NCBI RefSeq assembly: GCF_002896965.1
Contig: NZ_LYMM01000037.1
Coordinates: forward strand, 1-64,000
Direction: 5' to 3'
Source of the DNA: Novosphingobium guangzhouense
GTDB lineage: Bacteria; Pseudomonadota; Alphaproteobacteria; Sphingomonadales; Sphingomonadaceae
Length of the DNA stretch: 64,000 nt
The notes beneath the pieces are model-generated. The model searched no databases, was not told the DNA's origin, and saw only the letters and a list, made by a program, of their open reading frames with translations. Shown piece by piece: positions 53,445 through 63,008 of the stretch (its first letter is position 1; each line of letters starts with the position of its first letter). The position numbers and the translations under genes were made by a program.

Positions 53445-55021
53445 CCGACAGTGTAATGGGAGAAATCCTCGAGAGGTGCTGGGACGTCATCGTGATCGGC
53501 ACCGGCATCGGCGGCGGCACCATCGGGCGCCGCCTTGCCGAGCAGGGCCTAAGCGTCCTGTTCATCGAAAAGGGGCGTTCCGGCCACCGGGCCGAGCAAA
53601 ACCAGATGGCCGGCGATGAAATCGTCGATCCCATCGCACGGCTGATGCGGGGATCATGGCCCGACCCGGTCCGTGCCCGCATCGAAGGACAGGAACGCCG
53701 TTTTCATGCCGCCATCGGCGCTACCGTGGGCGGCTCCTCCGTTTTCTATGCGGCGACACTGGAACGGCCCGAGCCGCATGACCTCGATGACAGCGCCGAA
53801 CGCCCCCACCCGACCGCCGGGTGGCCCATAAGCTTTACGCGAATGCTCCCCTACTTCGACCAGGCGCAGGCCCTGTTCGAAGTGCGCGGCCAGTCCGACC
53901 CCCTGACCCGACACCCCACCCCCAACCTCAATCACGCCGCCGCTGTCTGCGAAGGCGATGCCCGGCTTATGGAAGGCATGCGGCGCGCGGGGCTCCATCC
54001 CTACCAGTTGCACAGCGCCATGCGCGGGATCGAAGGCTGCGGTTCGTGCCTCGGCCGCAAATGCCCCCGTCCCTGCAAGCTGGATGGGCGTTCGGCGGGC
54101 ATCGAACCTGCACTCGCCACCGGACGTGCGGCCGTTGCCGAATGCTGCGAAGTCATCGAACTGCGCGGAGAAGGCGCTGACGTCACCCGCATCGTCGCCC
54201 GCCGCGACGGTGCAACGCTTGAATTCACGGCCCGCCACGTCGTACTGGCCGCAGGCGCACTGTCATCGCCCCGCATCCTTCTTGCATCGCGCTCTTCGGA
54301 ATGGGCCGACGGCTGCGGCAACGCACGCGGGCAGGTCGGGCGATACCTGATGTTCCACCTGAACGAAATGTTCGCGCTCTGGCCCCGACGCGGAGAAGGC
54401 TATGCCGAAACGGCCAAGTCCATCGGCTTTCGCGATCTTTATCACGTCGAAGGCCAGCGCTTCGGCATGGTGCAGGCCATGGGGCTGGATGCAGGCGAAG
54501 GCGAGATCCTGGGTTATCTGCGCTCCAAGATCGACTGCAGCCCTTTGCGCCGTCTTCCGGGTGCAGGCCACTTGGCCCGCATCCCGGCCAAAGTGGCGGC
54601 GCAGGTTCTGGGGCAGGCAAAAGTCTTCGTCGGCCTGCTGGAAGACATGCCCTATGCCGAAAACCGCGTTACGATCGACCCCGACCGCCCAGGCGGCATA
54701 CTGATCGACTACAGCTTCAGTGCAGAACTGCATCAGCGTCGCAAGCGGTTCCGCAGGCTGATCCGTTCCTCGCTGAAGCAGCACCGCAAACTGTTCCTGA
54801 CCTATCAGCCGGAACTGAACTTCGGCCATCCTTGTGGAAGCCTTCGCATGGGTAGCGATCCCGCAAAATCCGTCGTCGATGCCCGATGCCGGGTCCACGG
54901 CATGCGTAATCTGTGGGTTGCCGACGCCTCGTTCATGCCGACCTCGATGGGGGTCAATCCCAGCCTCACCATAGCCGCCAATGCGCTAAGGGTGGGCGAC
55001 GCGATCCTTTCGGCGCAGTGA
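53441..55021 (+). CDS. GMC-family FAD-dependent oxidoreductase
   Basis: 526 residues. An N-terminal FAD-binding Rossmann motif (VIVIGTGIGGGTIGRRLAEQ), AIGATVGGSSVFYA, HVVLAAGALSSPRILLAS and a C-terminal domain with HPCGSLRMGSDPAKSVVDA and DASFMPTSMGVNPSLTIAAN identify a GMC oxidoreductase. A Cys-rich patch GCGSCLGRKCPRPCKLDGR is seen near residue 200. It overlaps the acyltransferase stop (ATGA), and an SDR gene overlaps its end (GTGA). It likely oxidises a sugar or sugar-lipid hydroxyl; see the linked finding. Confidence 0.9.
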   Translation: MTDSVMGEILERCWDVIVIGTGIGGGTIGRRLAEQGLSVLFIEKGRSGHRAEQNQMAGDEIVDPIARLMRGSWPDPVRARIEGQERRFHAAIGATVGGSSVFYAATLERPEPHDLDDSAERPHPTAGWPISFTRMLPYFDQAQALFEVRGQSDPLTRHPTPNLNHAAAVCEGDARLMEGMRRAGLHPYQLHSAMRGIEGCGSCLGRKCPRPCKLDGRSAGIEPALATGRAAVAECCEVIELRGEGADVTRIVARRDGATLEFTARHVVLAAGALSSPRILLASRSSEWADGCGNARGQVGRYLMFHLNEMFALWPRRGEGYAETAKSIGFRDLYHVEGQRFGMVQAMGLDAGEGEILGYLRSKIDCSPLRRLPGAGHLARIPAKVAAQVLGQAKVFVGLLEDMPYAENRVTIDPDRPGGILIDYSFSAELHQRRKRFRRLIRSSLKQHRKLFLTYQPELNFGHPCGSLRMGSDPAKSVVDARCRVHGMRNLWVADASFMPTSMGVNPSLTIAANALRVGDAILSAQ

Positions 55022-55776
55022 ACCTGGCGATCGTCACCGGTGCCGGCAAGGGCCTGGGGCGCGCGCTTGCGCTGGAACTCGTCATGCGCGGATGCACTGT
55101 CGCCGGAATTGGGCGAAGCGCGACAGATCTTGCCACTACCGCAATGCTATCCGCCACCGAAAACGCATTCCATCCCTTCGTCTGCGACGTATCGGATTAT
55201 GACGCGCTGCGCGGCACCTTCAACGCCATCCGCCGCATCGGCCCATTGGCTATTCTAATCAACAATGCCGCAATCTATCCCCGCCGCGACTTCCTGGACG
55301 AGACGCCGGAAAGCTTCATGCATGCCATCTCGGTCAATCTCGGCGGGATGGCCGCATGCTGCCGGATTGCGCTGGAAGACATGGTGCAACAGGGCGCGGG
55401 GCGCATCGTCAACGTCACCAGCTTCGCCGACCTAGCACCGATCGCGGCCAGTAGCTCCTACGCCGTATCGAAAGGCGCGGGCCGGATCTTTACACGCGCC
55501 CTCGTGGCAGATCTGGAAGAGCGCTTCCCCGGCATCGTCATCTCGGACTGGATACCCGGCGCGCTGAGCACAACGATGGGTATCGCCGATGGCATCCCGC
55601 CCGAAGTCGCCGCCCGCTGGGGCGCCGAACTTGCTTTATCGAATGCTCCGTCGTTGAACGGTACGCTTTGGGAACGGAACAATGAAGTGCTCGAACAGCA
55701 GTCCTTCAAGCGCCGCATCCTGAATCGCATGCTGCTGCGCCCTGCGCCCGTGCCGCGAATGCTCTGTGCCGCCTAG
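55018..55776 (+). CDS. Short-chain dehydrogenase/reductase
   Basis: 252 residues. A GTG start overlaps the GMC stop (GTGA). LAIVTGAGKGLGRALALEL (NAD(P)-binding), NNAAIYPR, GRIVNVTSFADLAP and the catalytic SYAVSKGAGR are seen. It is likely to act on the same substrate as the GMC enzyme, one oxidising and the other reducing. The gene ends near the convergent glycosyltransferase. Confidence 0.9.
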   Translation: MNLAIVTGAGKGLGRALALELVMRGCTVAGIGRSATDLATTAMLSATENAFHPFVCDVSDYDALRGTFNAIRRIGPLAILINNAAIYPRRDFLDETPESFMHAISVNLGGMAACCRIALEDMVQQGAGRIVNVTSFADLAPIAASSSYAVSKGAGRIFTRALVADLEERFPGIVISDWIPGALSTTMGIADGIPPEVAARWGAELALSNAPSLNGTLWERNNEVLEQQSFKRRILNRMLLRPAPVPRMLCAA

Positions 55777-55836
55777 ACCGCACCACCTTCATCCCGTCGA
55801 CCCCAACCACTCAAGCCTTCGTAAAGGTGCCGGATA

Positions 55837-56964
55837 TCACAGCACCCCTTCGATGCATTTGACGTTCTTCTCGATCAGAATATCGTTCGAGAGGTTGTTC
55901 ACGACGTTGTCGTAAGCATTGCCGACTATCTTGGTCCGGTATTCCTCATCCGCGATGACCTTGGCGATCGCCTCTGCAAAAGCCACCGAATTGCCCGGCT
56001 CAACGACGATTGCCGTATCGTCGTGCCGAGCAACGTCGACGACACCCGTGGGCAGGTTCGTGGCCACGACCGGCACCTTCAATGCCATGGCTTCGACTTG
56101 CGAAATTCCATAGGCTTCGGTCTTCTCTGTGGAAGGGAACGCGAAAACGTCCGCTGCGGCAAGCAATCTCAGCTTTTCGTCATGCGAGATGAAGCCCAGG
56201 AACTTGACGCGATCCGCAATACCCAGATCGGCGACCTGACGCCGCGTCGCTTCGTTACAAGGGCCGTCACCACCGATTATACAATACAACTGCGGATCGC
56301 TGGCGATCGCGTCGATAAGAACGTCCAGCCCCTTGTAGCGCGCATGGCGCCCCATGAAGGCAACAATCGGCCGCCCTCCGCTCAGTTCCCGCCCCCAAGC
56401 CCTGGCTTCGGCGCGCTTCTCATCCGAAAGCGTGTACTTGTCCAGATCCAGCCCGAGCGGGATCGCGATGCTGTTGCACTTCACGCTTATGTCGTCGGAC
56501 GAGGTGATATTCCGCAACGACGTAGCAATCAGAAGAGACGTGTCTTTTAACAGCGCGTTGAAGACCTTCCTTGCGAAGAAGCGAAGGATCGGACGCCCGT
56601 AGATATCCATGTGATGCGTGACGACAAGCGAACCGGGGTTCTTCCGCACCTTGAATCTCAGCCAAAGCGCCACTGCCAGCCAGGGGTTTGGCGAATGGAA
56701 ATGCACGACCTTTGCAGGAAAACGCAGCGTCTTGAAAAACGTCGATATGCCGATCGGCTGCGACTTGAGAACCGCCAGCGTCGATGTTCTGACGACCCTG
56801 ACGCCGTCCATCATCTCGTCCGAAGAACCCTTGGCGTGGTTGTTGCAGATCACTGCAACATCATGCCCCCGCCCCGCCAGTCCCTCGGCAACGACACGGG
56901 TGTTTTCTTCGACGCCGCCAGAGAATGGAGCGTAATATTTCCCTACGACAAGGATATCAGTCAT
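55837..56964 (-). CDS. GT4-family glycosyltransferase
   Basis: 375 residues. MTDILVVGKYYAPFSGGVEE opens a GT-B fold, with IVAFMGRHARYKGLDVLIDA, CIIGGDGP, VKFLGFISHDEKLRLLAAA and STEKTEAYGISQVEAMALKV in the nucleotide-sugar half. It is the downstream gene of a two-gene minus-strand unit with the pyruvyl transferase (gap of 6 bases). The donor sugar cannot be read from sequence. Confidence 0.9.
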   Translation of the reverse strand: MTDILVVGKYYAPFSGGVEENTRVVAEGLAGRGHDVAVICNNHAKGSSDEMMDGVRVVRTSTLAVLKSQPIGISTFFKTLRFPAKVVHFHSPNPWLAVALWLRFKVRKNPGSLVVTHHMDIYGRPILRFFARKVFNALLKDTSLLIATSLRNITSSDDISVKCNSIAIPLGLDLDKYTLSDEKRAEARAWGRELSGGRPIVAFMGRHARYKGLDVLIDAIASDPQLYCIIGGDGPCNEATRRQVADLGIADRVKFLGFISHDEKLRLLAAADVFAFPSTEKTEAYGISQVEAMALKVPVVATNLPTGVVDVARHDDTAIVVEPGNSVAFAEAIAKVIADEEYRTKIVGNAYDNVVNNLSNDILIEKNVKCIEGVL

Positions 56965-56970
56965 CTTATC

Positions 56971-58215
56971 TCAAACCCGTGCTGCGATGGGCGACGAAGA
57001 AATGATCGATCTTACCGAAGTTAACAGATCATCCTGAGCCTGTGATGCCAGGGCGCGAGACTTGCTGCCGTCGACCTGGCCAGCAAGCGCCTTTCTGCCA
57101 TATTCCAGGACCGTGTCGGCATCGGGCTTTCCGAAAGGCACCACAAACTCGCCCCGGCCCATCAGGGCCATCTGGCTTTCCAGTTTGTCGTCCCAGCCCA
57201 ACGCGACAGACGGAACATCATGCGCGAAAGCCACGATCTGGGCGTGAAGGCGATGCCCGACAAGAAGGTCGAGCCCCTTGATGACAGCCACCAGGTCCGA
57301 CGGTGTGATCGATCGCGTTATGACGGAAAATCCGGACACGCCCTCTTTCGATGCGAGATCGGCAAGGTGCGCCAGATAACTTTCGTCTTCCTCGGCGCCG
57401 TTGGTGAAAAGGTTCACCTTGTATCCAGCGTCTGCGTATGCCTTGACGAGCGCAATCCAAAGCGCATCGTACTTGTCCCTGATCGACGCATTGCCCGCAT
57501 ATTGGGCAAGTTCGTCAGGATCCGATACGTTCAGACCGACGCCCGATGTGCTGGCCTCGACGCTGCTGTAGCAACTTTTTGCCAGATAACCGGGGTCCAG
57601 TGCCGTCGACTTTGGGATGTCTATGCCCGGAAGAGACTGCTCCAGCCTCTCAAGAGATTTGGCATCACGAGTGGCGACAAAGGAACAACGCGCCAACGCT
57701 GCGGCAAAAAGCTTTGTCCCGCGGCGCGACCAGTTCGCCGATACCCCAACAGCGTGAAAGCCCATCCTTGCGCCAACCTCGTGTGCAAGTCGGGTCACCA
57801 GTTCGATCTTCTTGGGGAAGTTCAGGTTATAGTCGCTCAGGAGATGGCCGCCGCCGATGATGACGATATCACCGCTCCGGAACAGCGCGCGCCATTTGGG
57901 AAGTGCCTTGCGAGCCAGAAATACCGATAACCCGGCGTCTACAACCAGCCTTCTGACGAAGCTCGGAGCAGCGCGCATGACGAAGAGAAGGCCGCGCTTT
58001 CCCTTTACGGAAACCTGACCATACCCTTCACGGGCTGCCAGATCGACATGCATGATCGACGACGAAGGCGAAATTACCTTCAGCGCATGGGCCATGCACT
58101 CGGCAATGACGCCGTCACCAAGGTTCGGTGCATACGTTACGCCGCATATGACAATGCGCGAACCATCGCCGACAACCGATGGATCTTCAGTCGTCGAACC
58201 AGCAACCATCACCAT
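56971..58215 (-). CDS. Polysaccharide pyruvyl transferase family protein
   Basis: 414 residues. ICGVTYAPNLGDGVIAECMA and VGHRLHAQIVAFAHDVPSVA, with IVIIGGGHLLSDYN in the middle, are the signatures of the PS_pyruv_trans domain. It transfers pyruvate from phosphoenolpyruvate to form ketals on sugars, adding negative charge to the polymer. GGAGG lies about 10 bases before ATG 58215. About 210 bases of untranslated DNA separate it from the next gene. Confidence 0.9.
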   Translation of the reverse strand: MVMVAGSTTEDPSVVGDGSRIVICGVTYAPNLGDGVIAECMAHALKVISPSSSIMHVDLAAREGYGQVSVKGKRGLLFVMRAAPSFVRRLVVDAGLSVFLARKALPKWRALFRSGDIVIIGGGHLLSDYNLNFPKKIELVTRLAHEVGARMGFHAVGVSANWSRRGTKLFAAALARCSFVATRDAKSLERLEQSLPGIDIPKSTALDPGYLAKSCYSSVEASTSGVGLNVSDPDELAQYAGNASIRDKYDALWIALVKAYADAGYKVNLFTNGAEEDESYLAHLADLASKEGVSGFSVITRSITPSDLVAVIKGLDLLVGHRLHAQIVAFAHDVPSVALGWDDKLESQMALMGRGEFVVPFGKPDADTVLEYGRKALAGQVDGSKSRALASQAQDDLLTSVRSIISSSPIAARV

Positions 58216-58426
58216 TTAAATCAGACCTCCAACACATGCCCGGTTGTCGTGCGATATCCTGGTAACGCAAAAGTTCGGACTGGCTCGCCTAGCTATTCCC
58301 GGCATCATAATCGGCTATTATTGCGTCCGCTCCAAGTCACGGCATCCCTCTTCCTGACGATGAGGGCATCTAAGCTGCGCAGACAAAATCCGCCGCGCCC
58401 GCGCCTGAAGCCATCACACAAACATC

Positions 58427-59593
58427 CTAGTCGGATCCGAACAGGTCCCGGGTGAACACCTTGTCCCGAACGTCTTCGATCGCATCCGATATGCGGTTCG
58501 CAATAATAAGATCCGACCGATCCTTGAAATCGCTCAGGTCGCGAACGATCTGCGAACCAAAGAATTCAGCGTCTTCCATCTCGGGTTCGTAGACGATCAC
58601 TTCGATACCCTTGGCCTTGATGCGCTTCATGATCCCCTGGATGGAAGAGCTTCGGAAATTGTCAGACCCCGCCTTCATGACGAGCCTGAACACACCGACC
58701 CTTTTCGGTTTCGCGGCGATGATGCGGTCGGCCAGAAAGTCCTTCCTGGTCTGGTTTGCCTCAACGATCGCTCTGATAAGGTTCTGCGGAACGTCTGAAT
58801 AATTCGCGAGAAGCTGTTTCGTGTCTTTCGGAAGACAATAGCCGCCGTAACCGAAGCTCGGGTTATTGTAATGATCGCCTATGCGCGGGTCCAAACCAAC
58901 ACCGTCGATGATCTGGCGTGTATCCATTCCACGCGCTATTGCATAGCTATCAAGTTCGTTGAAGAAAGCCACGCGCATTGCAAGATAGGTATTTGCGAAA
59001 AGCTTGATAGCCTCTGCCTCATTCGAATCCGTATAGAGGACCGGCGCATCCTTCTTTTCAGCGCCTTGCAGCAGAAGACCCGCGAAAACTTCCGCGCGCT
59101 TTGAGCGTTCCCCAATGATGATTCGCGACGGATATAAGTTGTCATAGAGGGCCCGACCCTCTCTGAGAAATTCAGGGCTGAATACGATCTGCTGACTATC
59201 CAGTTTCCCGCGCATTTCTTCGACAAACCCGACAGGAACGGTCGATTTGACGATTATGGTCGCAGTGGGATTGACCGCGATTGCAACCTTCAGCACCGAT
59301 TCAACGGACGAAGTATCAAATTTGTTGGACCCCACATCGTAATTCGTGGGGGTAGCAACAATCACGTAGTCAGCGCCCTCAAGAGCAGCCTCGGCATCCA
59401 ATGTTGCGGTGATATTCAGCACTTTCTCGGAAAGAAATTGCTCAAGTTCCGCATCGACAATCGGCGATATTCCCGAATTAAGCAGATCGACCCGGCGTTG
59501 CGATATATCGACAGCAACAACCTCGTTGTGCTGCGCCAATAGAACCGCGTTCGAAAGCCCAACATAACCCAGACCGAATACAGCAATCTTCAT
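58427..59593 (-). CDS. ugd: UDP-glucose 6-dehydrogenase
   Basis: 388 residues. [58 protein letters not shown] and the catalytic Cys in [13 protein letters not shown] define the family. It oxidises UDP-glucose to UDP-glucuronate and so supplies the acidic sugar of the polymer. It is the short, two-domain form found next to capsule genes. The start at 59593 is supported by the Rossmann motif directly after it. Confidence 0.95.
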   Translation of the reverse strand: MKIAVFGLGYVGLSNAVLLAQHNEVVAVDISQRRVDLLNSGISPIVDAELEQFLSEKVLNITATLDAEAALEGADYVIVATPTNYDVGSNKFDTSSVESVLKVAIAVNPTATIIVKSTVPVGFVEEMRGKLDSQQIVFSPEFLREGRALYDNLYPSRIIIGERSKRAEVFAGLLLQGAEKKDAPVLYTDSNEAEAIKLFANTYLAMRVAFFNELDSYAIARGMDTRQIIDGVGLDPRIGDHYNNPSFGYGGYCLPKDTKQLLANYSDVPQNLIRAIVEANQTRKDFLADRIIAAKPKRVGVFRLVMKAGSDNFRSSSIQGIMKRIKAKGIEVIVYEPEMEDAEFFGSQIVRDLSDFKDRSDLIIANRISDAIEDVRDKVFTRDLFGSD

Positions 59594-60118
59594 TGGCAAA
59601 CACTCACTCGGAAGCCGAACAGGCTCAAATCAGGCGACCTGTACCAATAAGCGATCATTACAGATCAATGGCAGCATCGCCTAACGCCTGACGTTAACGA
59701 TTTGGTCTATTCCGCATTGCGGCAGACCACGTCAATGGCTTTATGCTGCATCGCACACCTTTGCGCCGATCCGAGGCAATATCAAGGCGACGAGTTCAGG
59801 ACAAAGCTCAAGTGCATGAACCAGCGCAGTTCAATACCTAATATCATTTCTTGCCAAAGACATGCCGGTTCAACGGCCTGCATGTCACAGCCCCTGCGAA
59901 CACTCGACCATACACTGACGCAGCGCTCCTATCGCACCCGGAACACCCTGCGTGCAGACCATTCGTCGCATGGGCAGAACCGAATTTGCCGGGGGGTGGG
60001 CAATCGGCAAGTTGTTTGCGGTGCGCAACGGGCCGCCCCGGCGCACAACGCTTGCGCTGCGGAACCGCCCGCACTACGGCTATGCCCTGACCGAACCTCG
60101 CGATGGAGACATCCGATA
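59594..60118. other. Intergenic region between ugd and the export lipoprotein gene
   Basis: About 525 bases with no gene I can support. The open frame that continues upstream of the lipoprotein has Cys/Arg/His-rich sequence unlike a leader and no RBS, so I treat it as non-coding. The part near 59594-59720 is AT-richer and probably holds the ugd promoter. GGAGA near 60104 precedes the lipoprotein GTG. Confidence 0.55.
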
Positions 60119-60826
60119 GTGCCCAAATCTCGCCCCTCCGTGCTGCTTGCAGTACTACTGCCAACGTCAATCTTGTGCGGATGCAGCACTACTACTTACA
60201 ATCCGGACCTTCCGACCGGTGCAGCCGCTTACGATACTATACCCGCCATCGTTCCCGCTCCCACGACTTACGCCATACGTGCAAAGGACGTGTTGACGCT
60301 GAGGGTGTTCGGCGAGCCGGAAGTGTCTCAGGACGAATTGCGCGTCGATGATGCCGGACTTATTCAGGTCCCCCTGATCGGCACGGTCAAGGCCGCAGGG
60401 CGCGATGCACAGGAAATCGGCAGTGAAATCACCGGCAAGCTGGCCCAATCCTATCTGCGCAACCCCCAAGTCGCAGTATCGGTAAAGCAGGCCACCCCAA
60501 GCTTCGTTTCGGTTGAAGGCGAAGTCGAGAAGCCTGGCGTTTATGAAATTGACGGCCGCTCTACGCTGCTTTCGGCAATAGCCCGTGCGGAAAGCCCCAC
60601 TGCGTCGGCAAAGCTGACCGAAGTAGTGGTGTTTCGCACGATCGACCAAAAGTCCATGGTCGCACGCTTCGACCTGAAGCGCATTCGCACCGGCATCGAC
60701 CCCGATCCCATGATCCTCGACGGGGACGTTGTCATGGTCGGCTATTCGACGACCCGTGGTTTCTGGCAGGATCTGCTCAAGACAGCACCTCTCCTGAACG
60801 CCTTCTCACTGGCTGCAACGCGGTAA
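60119..60826 (+). CDS. Outer-membrane polysaccharide export lipoprotein (Wza-like)
   Basis: 235 residues. A signal with lipobox (SILCGCSTT) makes it a lipoprotein. The poly-export domain (YAIRAKDVLTLRVFGEPEV, VDDAGLIQVPLIGTVKAAG) and an SLBB domain (FVSVEGEVEKPGVYEIDG) follow. It is the second export-channel candidate in the window; the one at 43578 has no lipobox. GTG 60119 is chosen because the lipoprotein signal starts there. Confidence 0.9.
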   Translation: MPKSRPSVLLAVLLPTSILCGCSTTTYNPDLPTGAAAYDTIPAIVPAPTTYAIRAKDVLTLRVFGEPEVSQDELRVDDAGLIQVPLIGTVKAAGRDAQEIGSEITGKLAQSYLRNPQVAVSVKQATPSFVSVEGEVEKPGVYEIDGRSTLLSAIARAESPTASAKLTEVVVFRTIDQKSMVARFDLKRIRTGIDPDPMILDGDVVMVGYSTTRGFWQDLLKTAPLLNAFSLAATR

Positions 60827-60849
60827 CGCGCGTTAGTGCGCCCCCCTGC

Positions 60850-60876
60850 ACGGCAAGGGAATTATTCCCTTGCCGT
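60850..60876 (+). terminator. Strong hairpin after the export lipoprotein gene
   Basis: A 13-base perfect inverted repeat, ACGGCAAGGGAAT and its complement, separated by a single base, 23 bases after the stop codon. There is no T-run on the plus strand, so it may be a Rho-independent-like or mRNA-protecting hairpin. Confidence 0.6.
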
Positions 60877-60942
60877 CGCCCCCGAATGGAAGCCTAAATC
60901 TTCGACCGGAATATGGCGCATCGCGCCAGGGAGATTGAAAGC

Positions 60943-61947
60943 ATGACCGTAAAGCACACCGTCCTGGTCACCGGCGGCGCCGGTTATATCGGGGGCCATG
61001 CGGTACTCGCGCTGAAGGATGCGGGATGGCCCGTCGTAGTGCTGGACAATCTCGTAACCGGCTTTCAGTTTGCCATCCCGGACGATGTTCCCTTCTACCA
61101 GGGGGACATTGAAGATCGTGAACTGGTTGCGAAAATCATCGCGGACCATGAAATAAAAGGGATCATGCATTTCGCCGGTTCGGTTGTCGTACCGGAATCC
61201 GTGTCCGATCCCCTCAAGTACTATCACAACAACACCGCCAAAAGCCGCACCCTTATCGAAACGGCGGTTCGCGGCGGCGTTCCCCACTTCATCTTCAGCT
61301 CCACCGCAGCGACTTACGGCATCCCGGAGACATCCCCCGTCACCGAGGACACCCCTCAATCGCCCATCAATCCGTATGGCATGTCAAAGCTGATGACAGA
61401 GGCGATGCTGGCCGATGTAAGCCGCGCACATCCCATGAACTATTGCGCGCTGCGCTACTTCAACGTCGCGGGTGCAGATCCGCAAGCGCGCAGTGGCCAG
61501 TCCACGGCTGGCGCAACCCATCTGATCAAGGTCGCGGTCGAAGCAGCCCTGGGCAAGCGTGACCACGTTGCCGTGTTCGGAACCGATTTCGATACCCCCG
61601 ATGGCACGGGGGTGCGCGATTACATCCACGTTTCGGATCTTGCCGACGCGCACGTGCTTGCGCTGGAGGCTCTGATCGCAGATCCGGCACGCTCCCTTGC
61701 CATGAACTGCGGATATGGTCGGGGATTCTCGGTACTGGACGTCCTTGATGCGGTCGATCGCGTGACCAATCGCAAGATCGACCGGCGTTTCGCGGACCGC
61801 CGCGCTGGTGACCCTGACGCGCTGGTGTCTGATAACGCCCGGATCAAGTCCACCCTTCCGTGGACTCCCAAGTTCGACGATCTTACCACCATCATCGAAC
61901 ACGCTCTGGCATGGGAGCGCAAACTCGACGACGTCCGCGCGGGCTAG
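60943..61947 (+). CDS. galE: UDP-glucose 4-epimerase
   Basis: 334 residues. VLVTGGAGYIGGHAVLALKD, VLDNLVTGF, MHFAGSVVVPESV, FSSTAATYG and the catalytic YGMSK are present, with RYFNVAGADP further on. It interconverts UDP-glucose and UDP-galactose. It has GGGAG upstream of ATG 60943 and stands alone between two hairpins. Confidence 0.95.
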   Translation: MTVKHTVLVTGGAGYIGGHAVLALKDAGWPVVVLDNLVTGFQFAIPDDVPFYQGDIEDRELVAKIIADHEIKGIMHFAGSVVVPESVSDPLKYYHNNTAKSRTLIETAVRGGVPHFIFSSTAATYGIPETSPVTEDTPQSPINPYGMSKLMTEAMLADVSRAHPMNYCALRYFNVAGADPQARSGQSTAGATHLIKVAVEAALGKRDHVAVFGTDFDTPDGTGVRDYIHVSDLADAHVLALEALIADPARSLAMNCGYGRGFSVLDVLDAVDRVTNRKIDRRFADRRAGDPDALVSDNARIKSTLPWTPKFDDLTTIIEHALAWERKLDDVRAG

Positions 61948-62180
61948 GCGTTACACCTTGCCCACCCAGCGGCCTGAATATCCCTTGCGCACGATCGGGC
62001 TCTTACAGCAATCGCAAACCCGCACGTACATGCTGCCATTCCAGTGATCCTTGCCTTTGGCCGGAGAATGGCGATTCATTAAACATTTCACGAATTGAAA
62101 CACTGAGAAATCCGAAACAGTTTTTGCCCGTTGCTTTGCCGGTTACGGCACGCCGCAAAGGTTAGCAGCCGGGAAACAGA

Positions 62181-62211
62181 CGGCCGCGGCAGTAGGTTCC
62201 TGCCGCGGCCG
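62181..62211 (-). terminator. GC-rich hairpin downstream of the small exported protein gene
   Basis: CGGCCGCGGCAG (62181-62192) pairs perfectly with its complement at 62200-62211. It lies 30 bases after the stop of the minus-strand gene at 62242. Only a short TCTGTTT follows on the minus strand, so it is a plausible but not classical terminator. Confidence 0.6.
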
Positions 62212-62241
62212 CCGTCACTTGATATTAATCGGGTTAACGAC

Positions 62242-62505
62242 TCACGAGCCGTTCGACTTGTCGTCGTCGTCAACCGCCTTGTAGACACCGAAACCGGCTG
62301 CACCAGCGGCAAGAATGCCAAGAACGACAACAGCGCCGTCGGCCTTGTTCTTCGCCTTCACGGCGGTCGAGCGACGCTCGCCGACACCGTTGAGGTTGCT
62401 GATCTTGCCAGCCGAGGCTGCGGCCGTGGTACCGGCCTGTGCCGCGACCGGAGCAGCCAGCACTGCGGCGGCTCCGAGTGCCAGCATGGTCTGCTTGAGC
62501 TTCAT
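62242..62505 (-). CDS. Small exported protein with C-terminal hydrophobic segment
   Basis: 87 residues. An N-terminal signal peptide (MLALGAAAVLAAPVAAQAG), a short middle region and one hydrophobic segment (GAVVVLGILAAGAAGFGVYK) before an acidic end (DDDDK). I cannot name a family; such small proteins are common in sphingomonads. AGGAGGTCAC is an ideal RBS directly before the ATG, so expression should be strong. Not visibly linked to the polysaccharide operon. Confidence 0.85.
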   Translation of the reverse strand: MKLKQTMLALGAAAVLAAPVAAQAGTTAAASAGKISNLNGVGERRSTAVKAKNKADGAVVVLGILAAGAAGFGVYKAVDDDDKSNGS

Positions 62506-63008
62506 GTGACCTCCTTTTGTTGTCGCAACCTGGGGTGCGCCCTACCATCTCGGCCCCTCAGATCGCAAAAAAGTGTTTAATTTGAGATGGTCGCACTCTG
62601 CAATCGACTGTATCCGCATACAGGTCAAGCGGGCACTATTGCCAACTGCAAAACCAACAGCGTCAATTTACGAGCTTTTCGATCGCGTTTGCGATCCCCT
62701 TGCGCCAAATGCTGGCCATTGCCCTGCCTTTGCGGCGGAATCGACTGTTGTGTGGACGGATATGACCTCAGTACAGTCTATGTAAATATACCGTGGTCCG
62801 TGACCTTTCTGTCACAGAATCCGAAGCGAAACCTTCGCTTTGCGCGTCAAATCCGACGGGCCGGAGGACAAGCCTTCGAATCAGCCCGATTGCCCGCATC
62901 TGATCGGGCCAGTGCGCCCTGTCATTTCCTCGAAACGACAGGGCAAATCGGAACACAAGTCCATCATCCAGGGCCCCGCCCGAGAATCCGGCGGGGCCAT
63001 TGCACCCC
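62506..63008. other. Intergenic region with several hairpins
   Basis: About 500 bases with no supported gene. It carries the promoter and RBS of the small minus-strand gene, a GTGAC-N6-GTCAC inverted repeat at 62800-62815, and hairpins at 62884-62909 (GCCCGAT pair), 62916-62944 (GCCCTGTC pair, with TTTC/GAAA inside) and 62972-62998. The last is listed separately. Confidence 0.5.
62972..62998 (-). terminator. Hairpin just after the autotransporter gene
   Basis: GGCCCCGCC (62972-62980) pairs perfectly with GGCGGGGCC (62990-62998), starting 10 bases after the minus-strand stop at 63009. It has no clear T-run but is well placed as a terminator. Confidence 0.55.

Noticed and set aside
59702..60118. 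Upstream extension of the export lipoprotein to 59702
   Set aside because: The extension is Cys/Arg/His-rich without family resemblance, and it would put the lipoprotein signal in the middle of the protein.
62800..62815. A CRP-type binding site
   Set aside because: The half-sites GTGA and TCAC are separated by eight bases, not six, and flanking bases do not match.
62884..62944. A CRISPR-like repeat array
   Set aside because: The repeats are hairpin arms with different sequences, without regular spacing or identical units.
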